From: Strigops habroptila
Taxonomy: Eukaryota > Chordata > Aves > Psittaciformes > Psittacidae
NCBI RefSeq assembly: GCF_004027225.2
Contig: NC_044279.2
Span: 28,498,705 to 28,562,704 of the forward strand
Direction of reading: 5' to 3'
Length of the DNA stretch: 64,000 bases
Position numbers and translations under genes: made by a program. Under the pieces are notes generated by a model, which saw only the letters and a list, made by a program, of their open reading frames with translations, ran no database searches and was not told where the DNA came from. Of the stretch, positions 43,210 to 53,900 are shown piece after piece (position 1 is the stretch's first letter; the number at the start of each line of letters is the position of its first letter).

Positions 43210-43395
43210 GGGCTAAAGGCGCGGAGGGGGCGCCGGCGCCGTCTTTATAGTCCGCCGGGCTGCGGGGGCGGGGCCACGCGACGCGCCGTCGCCGCCACCA
43301 ATGGCCGCGCGTTGCGACACGCGCGGGTGACTCATTGCGTGAGCCCGTGACGCCGCCGCGCTGCTGCCCAGTGGCGGGGCGGGGACGTCATCGGC
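43210..43395 (-). promoter_or_regulatory. IFRD1: IFRD1 core promoter: TATA box, GC box, CCAAT box, AP-1 and CRE-like sites
   Basis: Reading the minus strand toward IFRD1, the order is a CRE-like GACGTCA core (43384-43390), a TGACGC half site (43348-43353), a perfect AP-1 motif TGACTCA (43328-43334), a CCAAT box in the opposite orientation (43298-43302), a GC box GGGGCGGGG seen on the plus strand (43265-43273) and TATAAAG (43249-43243). A TATA box here predicts transcription starting near 43215, about 27 bases before the upstream ORF. TATA plus AP-1/CRE fits IFRD1 being an immediate-early, growth-factor-induced gene (TIS7, PC4). Sites were recognised by eye only. Confidence 0.7.
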
Positions 43396-43700
43396 GCTTC
43401 GCGCGCCGCGCCGCAGTGCACGGTGGGAGGGCGGGCTTGGCTGGCAGCGGTGGACCGGGCGGCGGGGAGGCGGCGGCGGGGAGTCCGGCGGTGCAGAGGT
43501 GGGAGCGGGGCGGGCCTCACAGAGGATCGCGTTGTGCCCCGCCGGTCCGTGCGTGCCGGTCTGTTGTGCCGGGCCCCGCGCCTTGTCCGTCCGTGGCAGC
43601 GGGCACTGTTGGCTCGGCTTGTCTGGGGGAGCACTGTCGGCGTATGGGGCTCCCTCGGCGCTGGTCGCGGTGTAGGGTTCGTGGGAAGTGCCATCAAGGA

Positions 43701-44964
43701 TCCGCTGTGCGTCCCTCGCTTGAGAACACACGCGGGACTGAGCTGAGCTGTGCACAGCAGGTTTTCTTCCACGCACAAAACCGGGTTTTGTTGTCATGTT
43801 TATATTAGTTGTATCTTCCAATTTAGAGACTAGTACTTCAAGGCTAACTAGTTTCATTTTTAGTGCAAAATTTTTTTTTTTTACTGTTTTCTGATTCTCA
43901 AATAAAGAAAAAATAGGATAGCATCCCTGTCCACCAAAAAGAGATTTGTTTATACCATTTCTGAAGTGTGAATGTTTATAAGTTGTCACCAATAGGCCAC
44001 AAGTACTGTGGTGTTGGGCAGAGGGAAAACAACTTTGCGGAACATGCTGAAAAGTTATATAAGACAGAATAGCAATTACACCAAATTTTGCGTACAAAAT
44101 ACATTTACACTGACTTGCAGGAAGGTGAACTTTCATAACAATTCTGTATAAATGTTACATGAAAAATGAAGGAAATAGGGTTTAATGACCCATTCGTGAG
44201 TGCTGAATAAGGAAACACTAGTAGTGTCTATCTCTGGAAAGCGGTAGCTGTTGATTGTGATACGTGTGGGCACTGGTGGCGCCCAATGCTTTGCATTACT
44301 GTAGAGCGAGAGCCTCCTGATGAACAGTTCCCTGGGCATGGCAGGGTTAAGTTGCTGAAAAGGTCTAGCCAGTTCTTCTAGCATCCTGGTGAAGAGCAGG
44401 AAAGAGACAGAAGTCGGTACCTCCTGCATGTGTACATGGCAACACATGAGCGTCTCAAAGCCACTGGGTTTTCTCCTTCATGATGAAATGTTACAGCACA
44501 GGGCAGCCTTCTAGGTAAGCAGGTGGAGGACTTGCAGTTAAATACAGAAGGCATAACTGTACCCTTGGGTACACACAATATTAAAACCAGGGAACCGTGC
44601 TGGCTAGGCTACCACACCTAACTGCAGCCAAGCAAACTCAGTGGGAGTATTTGCAATGCAAGACACCAATACCATTTTAGTGAGACCAGCCATGTCCTAA
44701 CCATTTCCTGTGTGCTGGCCCTCTTAATATATAGATGAATGGCAGAGGTGCAAGCTGACTGGGCTAGGCTGGACTGAAGTCATTGCCTTCATGCTGATAG
44801 CCTCGCAGCAGTGCTGTCTGAGGCTGCTGGTGAGGATTAGGTTTAATGCTGAGCTCCTTGCGGATGTGACAGTCGGAACAATGTGCAGAACTGTGCACGT
44901 ACATGTGGCAGTCCAGGTGTCCTGTAGCAGGCAGGCGTGACAGCCACAGTACCAATACATGGTG
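43701..44964. other. Upstream flank of IFRD1, no confirmed gene
   Basis: The sequence turns AT-rich right after the CpG island. On the minus strand 44955-44764 reads as an odd Cys/His-rich peptide that would need a one-base shift to join its upstream frame; see findings. No exon is claimed. Confidence 0.45.
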
Positions 44965-45405
44965 GAATTGGAAGAACTGGAAGGATGAAGCCTCTCCTGT
45001 GAAGACAAGGTGAGGGAGTTGGGCTTGTTCAGCCTGGAGAAGAGAAGGCTCTGGGAGACCTTACACCAGCCTTCCAATACCTAAAGGCTGCCTACAAGAA
45101 ACCTAGATAAGGACTTTTCACAAGAGCATTTAGTGATAGGACAGGGTGAATGGCTTTAAATTGACAGAGGGTAGATTTAGATCAGATATGGGGAAGAAGC
45201 TCTTTACAGTGAGAGTGGTGAGACACTGGAATAGGTTGCCCCAAAAAGCTGTGGCTGCCCCATCCCTGGCAGTGTTCAAGGCCAGGTTGGATGGGGCTTG
45301 GAGCAACCTGGTCTAGCGGAAGCTGTCCCTGCCCATGGCAGGGGGGTTGGAACTAGATGAGTTTTAGGGTCCCTTTCAACCCAAACCATGATTCTGTGGA
45401 GAGGT
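44965..45405 (+). repeat. CR1 LINE 3' end fragment
   Basis: It includes GCTTGTTCAGCCTGGAGAAG (the FSLEKRRL-type coding end), GGTGGTGAGACACTGGAATAG-like sequence, GTTCAAGGCCAGGTTGGATG and the tail AACCATGATTCTGTGG. The left edge is uncertain because the match weakens before 45000. Confidence 0.9.
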
Positions 45406-48400
45406 GTCACAGCCCTTGTATGTTTGAAGATGGTCTCACCAGGATAGGTGGAGGTAGAGCCCTGGAGAGGGAGAGAATGTTGCAGTTAAGGTGGGAAAAG
45501 CAACTGCCAAGGCACAGAAAGGTGTTGCCAGACTTGGACAACCAAAATAAATTACAAAAGGTGACCAAACCAAAGGACTCATGGCTGCTTTGGATATGTG
45601 ACCACTTTGAATTTCACTTGGCCTTCTGAAATACTCAGTCTCCAGGTTGCTGAGATTCCCTGGATATCTGACCAAGAGCTCAGGGAGATTGCACAAGAAG
45701 AGTTGTGTAGCACTGCTTAGTTTTGCCATCTGTCTGTGACAGAACAGACTCTTTGTCTTGATTGCTGACTTCTTGCCCACTGTCATGATTTATCTTACTG
45801 GCAGGAATGCATGGCGCCAGTAGGCCGGCTCAAGACAACTTTCTAACAAAAATCTTTGGTTAAAAGGAGAGTCACATGCTGTTGGTAATCTGTGTACCTA
45901 TTGTCTGGCTTGTGCTGGTCAGGGGAGCCACAGTCCCGCTGGCACTAATGATACCAGCTGTAAGTGAGATGTGGTATCCTTTGGAGAAACAAGTTTCAGG
46001 AAGTGGGAAGTCAAGCGGGGAGCGGAGTGTGACAGCAGGGCAGGCATGGCTGTGGCTTCCCTACTAAGCAGGAGGAGCCCCACAGCGCCCAAACAAGAAT
46101 AGAAAAGCAGGTCTGGTGGTGGTTACTAGTTTCAGCTAAGACTACAGATCACCAGCAATGATCCAAGTGACCATAGTGATAAGGAGGTCTGAGGTCAAGC
46201 CAGGAAGGCAAGTCAGCGAGTCAGGGTCAGAATCGGGTTCAGTGACGATACCAGCACCAGCCGGCCAGTAGTCTGGTCATCACTGGAGAAGCCTGCAGTG
46301 GTGGGAAGGATCTGAGATCAGCCGAGATGGGTCAGGGTCTGGAATAGTGCATACATGAGCAGGCACAGGCATATCTGTAACATTGCTCAGGCAAGGACCA
46401 GGGGAGAGTGCTTCAGAGTAAGTGCAGCTCCTGGGGGAAGGTAAGCAGCCCTTGCTTCTAGAGCTTTCTCATGCAGCTCATCCAAGGCCACTTGGCTGCA
46501 CCATGGCAGGGCTGCCTTCGAGCACAGACAGCTTCCTGCTATCAAAGGCCCCAAGAAAAGGTCTAATGAAGAACCTCAGCCATGAGGGACATACATATGT
46601 GACTGACTCAGTATATGTGGCTTAGCAAGTATTTGTGTGTCAGAGTTTATTTTAAAGACATGTAAACCATCATCTTTTATGAACAACTGGAGGCGCGGCC
46701 AAGTGTACTCTGTTTACACAATTAAATGCTACAAGGAAGTCAGAAATGAGGGAATCACACAGATCCTTGATTCATGTGGGCATTTTTTCTTCCTCTTTTG
46801 ACATGACGCTTCTGCTTTTGACAAGACGCTTCTTTGTAGACAAAATCCTTTTGTTTTTCTTTTTTCTTTCTGCTGCTCCTTAGGATACGACTCTCTTCAG
46901 ACGCAAAAGAGAATCCCAGGCTCATGCTGGTTGCCTTGTGTTGCATGGTCAACTTTCTCACAATCATAAAAGATCTCAGCACCAAGAAAGAGTCCAAAGC
47001 TGGAAGATGGGCTATGCTAAAGCAATCCCTGCACGAATACTCCGTAATGCCTGTGTTTCTAGTGACCTGCCGGGACTGACAGGCCTTCAGAGTGCCATGG
47101 TCCTCACTCTGGAACACTTAATGGTCTAAATGCTGTCAGCATCGATGTGTAGTCTCACTGCCCAAAATAAATCTGCCCATAACAAATTAACAGCCACAGC
47201 CCCATTCCGTTCTGGCTGCAGCTGCTACAGAGGTATATACTTGGTTGTGGATTTACTTGATCCTGTAGGTGAAGGCAACTCATTTGTTTCCTTTGCACCT
47301 GGACTTGTATGTGGGGAGAAGCACTAAGATGGGAAGGAAAGCTCATGTCAGGTCTTCACTGGGAAGATGCTTAGATGGATGCATGTACTTCTAGGCATAC
47401 ATGCAAGATGTATCCGATCAGTTCTTATAGAGCGATTAATGAATTTCTGTGATAGCGATTGCAAGGGATGTGATTTTTTTATTGGAAAAAAGTAAGATAC
47501 AAACTTCAAATAAACATACAGAGAGGGAAAGCCAAGAGCTGCAGCTTTTTCCGTTTGACTGCTGGAGCACATATTGGAGGGCTAAACAGTTCCCACTATA
47601 ATATTTCAGGGGTATTAAATAGCAGCAAAAGTTGTACAGCATCCAGGTTGGAGGTCCTTTCAGTTTTTTTGCATCATTTACCTCCCATCTCTTATTTATA
47701 CTTGGAAGTTTGACCAGTTGTGGTCCAAGCACACCCAAGAACCCCAAGTCCAAAATAAAATTATGTGACAGCAGGCTCACTATTAGAGTCACTATTATTA
47801 GAGCCTGAGAGAGTTTTGTCTTAGCTGGAGGAGTAACTTCAGACACTGAGGAAAGCTCTTGATGCCTACAGCTGGCTGAAGTTCAGAACTTTAAGGTGAT
47901 GCAAAAGCGGCCCATACCCTTTTCCCTTATTTCAGTAGCCCTGTGTGTATGGGCATGCAGAAGACATTTTGAAGGGAAAAGATAGCAATCAGGAAAGTTC
48001 AATTATATACAGTGAGCGGATGGATTTAGCAAGCCTGCCTGCTGAGACAGAGGCATGACCAGGCGAATCAGTGGTTAATGGTCACAGACACCAACCTCTC
48101 AATGCCCTGGTGGTGTTTTTATAATATACACAGTGCTAAAGGCATATATTGCACTCTGCACGTAAAAAGAATGACGCCTTGTGCTCTTTCATATTTACAA
48201 TCCTCTTTAAATGAACAATTGCTGCAGCACAATATATGTGTACTTTATCAAACACTGTATATTTTATGCAGCTGAGCACATCCTCAGTCACAGACCACTC
48301 TGACTTTCTATGGCAGGGGGGTTCAGCTGCATTCACACTCCAGTTATTTTGGCTGATTTTATCCATATTGTACTGACACTTACCTCCTTTTCTTGAGGCA

Positions 48401-50054
48401 GATCCTTTGCTTCATATTTATGACTTATTCATGCCAAACCTTCTTGGACCTCTGTGAGAATTTTTCCTGGTAAGTCATGAAGAAACAATGCATACTTAAG
48501 CTCTCTGGTACATATGCCATTATTAATTTCATGTCTAAATTTGGCTGCCTGAACTTCGACTGTAACTGTCAGTAGCAACTGACCACAAACATTATCCCTA
48601 ACAATAACAGCATTACAGAGCAACTGTGCCCCCATGGAAAAAGAAAGATAAGTCTCTTTGTCAAACATAAAGCCCTTGCAAACATTTTGCAATAGCTAAT
48701 AAGATTTTGCTAGAAAAAGGGTGAACAAAAAAAATGTATGGGATGCTAGATTTGTCTCTAGTTTATTGTTTCTTGTGGGGCTTTAGTGAACAAACAACTT
48801 TGAGTAATGAATGTCAGTGCTATTGTAAAATTGTGTTGTAAAAGCAAGTGTTTCATGCCTGTTAAGGCCTTGTATGTGCTCAGTTTGTGCCTTGCTTCAC
48901 TTGGTTCCCTGCCTGTTTTGCAAAATTTTGGGTTTCCTAATATCAACCACTAAAGTTGACGCTACGTATTACTGAGGAAAATCAGCAATTTTATGCTATT
49001 CTGAAATGAAGTTTTGGGGGTTTTTTTAGATCCAGGTTCAAGTTTAAACTTAAAATTCTTAATGACTTCCATCCCTCCAAATTAGTTTCAAAATATCAGG
49101 GTTGGATAGAATTAGAGGACTGTGACACAGCATTTACCCTGGCATATGATACAATAATGAGGAGTACACATCTTGTTCCCCTTAGCAAACATGTTTCTAT
49201 TGCATTAAAACGCTGTTGACCAAACTGGTTAGCCAATATTCAGTGTCATTTGTAGGGCAATCAGGTATTTCTGTGTTTCTGCCCCGTTACTTTCAGGCAA
49301 TGTGTATAGAGGCTTATTTCACTGAAAATTAGGAAGGATTAAATAGCAGGAGACAATACTCCAGATCTTATTAGTGTCAGTGCTTTAGCCAAAACCCCTC
49401 CAAGCTCGCACTTGCACGTCATTTTCTAGCTGTTTGCCAGGCACGGTGGCTGTGCTCTGCCACCTCATTTGGCAATACACAGCTGCGATTGATAGTGCAT
49501 GTTTTTATTGCTGGGACACTCTTAGCTGCGTGTCCCAAGCACCTCAGGCTTACCTGTGCGGCTGGCCTATGGGCAATGATTTTCAATTACTGCAACAGTT
49601 ATGCAGTGGAAGAACACTAACTTGGCCTAACTTGCCAACAGTTGTACACCCTGCCACACACGCCACATGTGCCAGTGACAACTGCAAGCATGTTCATAGT
49701 GTTTCTGTTCCTTCTGAATAGCACCTTGCCATGTGTTTGTCCGTCACTTGGGAGAATGGGCCTCCCTCACCTTGTCCAGCACAAGCATTTTGCTCAGTTC
49801 GCAGGGATATCCAGCACAAGGGTAGCTCAGATGCTCAGTGCTGTAGCTCTTCTTGGTTTTCCACTTAAGCAATTCTGGTCCTAGGAAACAGAGTTTGCCA
49901 TCCTTCCCTTTGATGCAGAGGGACAACAACAACGCAGCATAACTTCCAATAATGCTTTACCAAAACACACATCATTTTGCAGGACATCTCTTTTGATGCA
50001 GATATAAAGGATTAGTTATGACTGTATTCAGTAACAACAAATCCAAATAAAACA
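45406..50054. other. Intergenic, no gene seen
   Basis: It holds a degenerate GGTCAG/AGTCAG-rich patch around 46190-46330. No ZNF277 zinc-finger exon was recognised on the minus strand. Confidence 0.45.
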
Positions 50055-50960
50055 GCATAGCACAAAGGATCAGAAGAGACCTTTCTGTATCTGCCAGTCC
50101 AAATGTTTGCTCTTCCAGGTATGTTCATCACATAACCTCTTAAATGAACTCATTCAGCTGCAATTTAATTCTAGCCAAGTTTCTTATTCCCCCATGGAAG
50201 GCTGTTTGCAAAGATCGACCTTCTGTTTCTCAGAACAATTTATTTGTGCCCAGCACTTATCAGTTTGTCCTGCCGATGAACCTGACCTTCACCTCTTCTG
50301 TGGCATTTACCCTTCTGGAAGCAGCTGGTTCCTTTCTCAGCCTTTGTTTTTGAGAGCACCATGCAAATTCCCTAGGGCAATATTCTTCCTGCGTAGTTTA
50401 AAGTGTTTCAATAAAACATCTAATTTAGGAGCCAAGTCAGAACTTAGGTAGGCTGAATGGCTGAAGATGCCCATCTCTTTACCATTGACTACAGAAGTCC
50501 CTAGTGACTATGCTCCTAATTTATGCGTCTTTGTGAAGTACCTGAAGTTGGGCAGCAGGAATGTGGGGTTTAATGCTGTGGCGTTTTATGTCCTGTCCAG
50601 TCTTGAAGTCCTTTTCTGCAGTGGTTCCTATGGGAATTTATCTTTCTTGAACATAGATGACCAGTATTCCAGATGATGCCTCATCACTGCCATCAATAGC
50701 TTTCCTGCTTCTCTGTCACTTGGCAATACCCTGTCTGAAATAGTTTGCCATCATGTTTACTTTAAACAGGCGAGTATTCTGTATTGTATTTCCTACAGTT
50801 CATTAACTCCCTAGTTGAGACCTGAAATTCATATTAACGCTGAAGTCTGTGATCTTTCACCTTGGATTGTTAAATTTTACTTTATTATTAATTTTACTAG
50901 ACCTCGTGGTCAGTTCTTCCTAGTCAATATTTAAAACCTCCTTTATAAGTACATCACCTT
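50055..50960 (-). repeat. Ancient CR1-like (CR1/L3 type) remnant
   Basis: Inverted CR1-like words survive at low density: GGATCAGAAGAGACCTTTCT and CTGCCAGTCCAAATG near the left end, and GATGACCAGTATTCCAGATG-ATGCCTCATCAC with CACTTGGCAATACC near 50655-50730. The middle is hardly recognisable, so this may be two separate old copies. No coding content is left. Confidence 0.45.
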
Positions 50961-53900
50961 CCACTTTACATGGCAATCTTAAGTTTCATTAACACCCTCT
51001 TGCTTCTGATGTCCTGGTAATTACTGGCAGCATTAGGCTGCTTGCACCCAGGAACAAGAAATTCCTGTTGGAAGTCTGCATTTTGGGTTGAACAGTCACT
51101 CACTTGTTGCATATCCATTTGCCAGGCTGCCCAAATAGTGAATATCAAAAGGTGTCATTTCTTAATTATAAATTTGTTCTTGAAATGGAAGGAAATGTAA
51201 CAATAAAGCTGTTATCAGCTATCATGTAATCGCAGTCCTATTTTCATTCTGTCAGTGGAAAATGCTGCTTATTTGAAAGATTGCTGCTTGACTGCTGCTT
51301 ATTTGGAAGGTGATTTCTCACTGCAAGTCTCAATGTAGCTGCTCAGACCTGCCAAAACCCATGCTCCACAGTCTGCATTATATGCAGACTTCGTATTTCT
51401 CTTTACATTAAAAACTGGAAATATGAAGAGTGGCTCATTGTTGGAGGGAAAAGATTGTTTCAGCTGCTGGCTTAGAGAGCTGGTTGAGCAAGATACAGAG
51501 AGGAGTGGCAAAGGTAATCTCCAAAGAAGGGAGGCTCTGCCTTTTTCTGTGGTATAAAGAGAGCCAATAGCTACATGGTTTTTATTCTACCGAAGTCAAA
51601 GCAAAGATATACCAGGCTGTACACTTTGTGGTGCCTCAAGGTCAAAGTCCTGGCACATCCCAGATGCATTCCTGCCTTCCTCTTCTCCACCGGATGACGG
51701 TGTGCTCCCTTCCTGTCCCTCTCTATTCACCATCTCCAAGTCCTGCCTCACTCCAGGGCTTCTGTGTCACTGGGTGCACTGTTCCTCCCCCAAGGGGTTC
51801 AGTGTCCTTAGTTTCCTTTTCTTTCACCACGGCCACTGTGACTCCCCTGTCGCTCATCCTTCTCCCCTTCTCTTTCACAGACTTACTCAAACACTTTGGA
51901 CTTACTCTGAGAAGAGCTGGGATCTTTGCAATGCTGGAAGATTTCATCAACTTGTTTTCTGAGAGGTGGGCAGTTCCAGCTGTTGTTGGAAGTGCTGGAC
52001 GTGGTAACTAGAAGCTCTAACCACTGCTCTCAGGTTGACTCGCCTCAAAGTCAGGCAGTTTCTGCCCAAGAGTGTCTGTAACATTCCTCCAATGTTTTGC
52101 AAATGATTGAATGCAATGCTGTACAGTTGCCCTATTACAGGCAAACATAAATAAGCAGAAGTATGAAGGTTTTGCTGGGCCCTGGTTCAACTCCCAGAGA
52201 TGGGGACTCACTCCTGGTTGCAAAAGCTGCGTTAGCATTTCAAGCTACTGCTCATGATGTATAAAATTAACAGAATCAAATTGCTAGTGCTAAGTAGTCA
52301 CTATTTGCTCAATAAGCAACTATACAGAGGTGCTTTTGCAACAAAGGGAGAAATGTACAGGTCTGGCAGGCATCAGAGAGCCCTTCCTGGCAGAACAAGA
52401 AAGCTCTCAGATGAAAACAGAAAAAAGAAGGTGTGAATGGAGCAAAAGTAGGATGCAACCCATACAGAAAACTCCTGTGTGATCTCTGGAGTGCAGGGGA
52501 TGTACAGACCAATAATGTTTAGATTTTCCAGTTGCTGTCAATGCTGGCCAAAAGTAATGACTCATTCAAATATGCTTAAGAGCTTCACTTTGAAAATAAG
52601 AATCCAGGCAGACAGGTACTGGCATGGAAATGTACACAGCAGTTTGTTTAAACAGTGTCTTTCACAACCAGCTACTCAGCGACACGTGACAAGCCACAAT
52701 ACTTTTGCCACGTCAGTAGCCTACGCTGCCTGTCCCAGCTCTGTCACCTTTGCCTGGTTCTGTGCTCAGCACCCTCATCTCACTGGCCTGCCCCACTGCC
52801 ATACAGCTAGCATCTGCTCTCAAGCGTGTTTCAACCCTGGGGATGCAGCAGCACAAACTGTGTCTTTCTGGCCACCTGCTCTCACCATCCTTTCAAGGTA
52901 CTCCTATGGCATGCAAGCAGTTTTTGCAGGTGGTTTAAGCAAAGCAGAATTTGATCATGAGAAGTGTTGTGTAAGTACCCATGCCCAAGTGAAGCTTTGG
53001 GAAAAAACACATATATGTGCCATTGGAAATACAAATTCTCATTTGGGGTGAGGTCTGTGGGTAAAAACATGCTGTCTTCCTAATATCTGAGTGTTTCTGG
53101 CAAAAGAACCTTAAGAAAGAAAGAGGAAGAAGAAACTTTGAATTAAAAAAAAAAAAAAGAAGAAGAGAGGAAAATACGTGACCCGCATCAGTTTCACATT
53201 GAGTGCTCGGATGCAGAAGGTTCCATACATCTGTCACCAGCGCTTGCTTTCTCGTATAAGAGAGAAAAATACTGAAAATAGTGCCTGCCAGACCCTTACT
53301 GTGCACTGAGGAACACAGAGTCATAGAATGGTTTGGGTTGGAAAGGACCTTAAGATCATCTAGTTCCAACCCCCCTGCCATGGTCGTGGTGTCTCTCAAA
53401 GAGATGGTGATTTGGGAATTCCCCTGCAGCCTCCTCGCCATCACCTCTGATGGTTGTTCCTGCAGGCAGCAGCACAGAGGGATTGTGCCCACCATCCCTG
53501 AGGGGTTTGGAATGCCCCGTAATGGGAGCTGTCATGAATACTGCAGCAGAGACGCAGTGGAAATATCCACGAACGTGCTGCCTCGTGAGCTGGCCCGTTG
53601 GAGGCGAGAATCACAATGTGTAGCGCAGGCAGCATTCCTCTGCCTTGAGGTCAGCATCCCAAACCAGTCAGAATGATGCCAGCACTTTGCCACACCTGCC
53701 AGTAATGTCATAAAAAGCCTCATCTCCAAGAAGTCAGCACCAAAGCCCAGTCCTTTAGTGCCTTTTTGGCAGCCCCAGCCATCAGGCACGTCCATGGGGA
53801 GGGGGACGGGCCAAGGCCAGTTTGGGACACCAGCATGAGGATCTCCGCATGTGGGTAGAGGTCAGGATCAGGCACGGTGAAGGGTCTTCTGACATCTGGC

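Larger units (their letters stand above)
42230..43700. promoter_or_regulatory. CpG island at the IFRD1 5' end
   Basis: This stretch of about 1.5 kb is dense in G+C and CpG, unlike the AT-rich sequence on both sides. It covers the promoter, leader, exon 1 and start of intron 1 of IFRD1. Long open frames in it on both strands (for example 42140-42811, 42569-43216 and 43335-43808) are what high GC gives by chance and resemble no protein I know. Confidence 0.9.

Noticed and set aside
42140-43216. Several 100-220 codon frames on both strands in the IFRD1 CpG island
   Set aside because: They overlap each other and IFRD1 exon 1, and stop codons are rare in GC-rich DNA. None shows a motif.
43213-44136. 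307-codon minus-strand frame across the IFRD1 promoter
   Set aside because: It starts in AT-rich flank, runs through the CpG island and the TATA box, has Pro/Ala/Arg bias and resembles no protein. It is a composition artefact.
45876-46067. Plus-strand frame starting with a hydrophobic stretch
   Set aside because: 63 codons, no donor-supported exon structure noted, no motif; likely chance.
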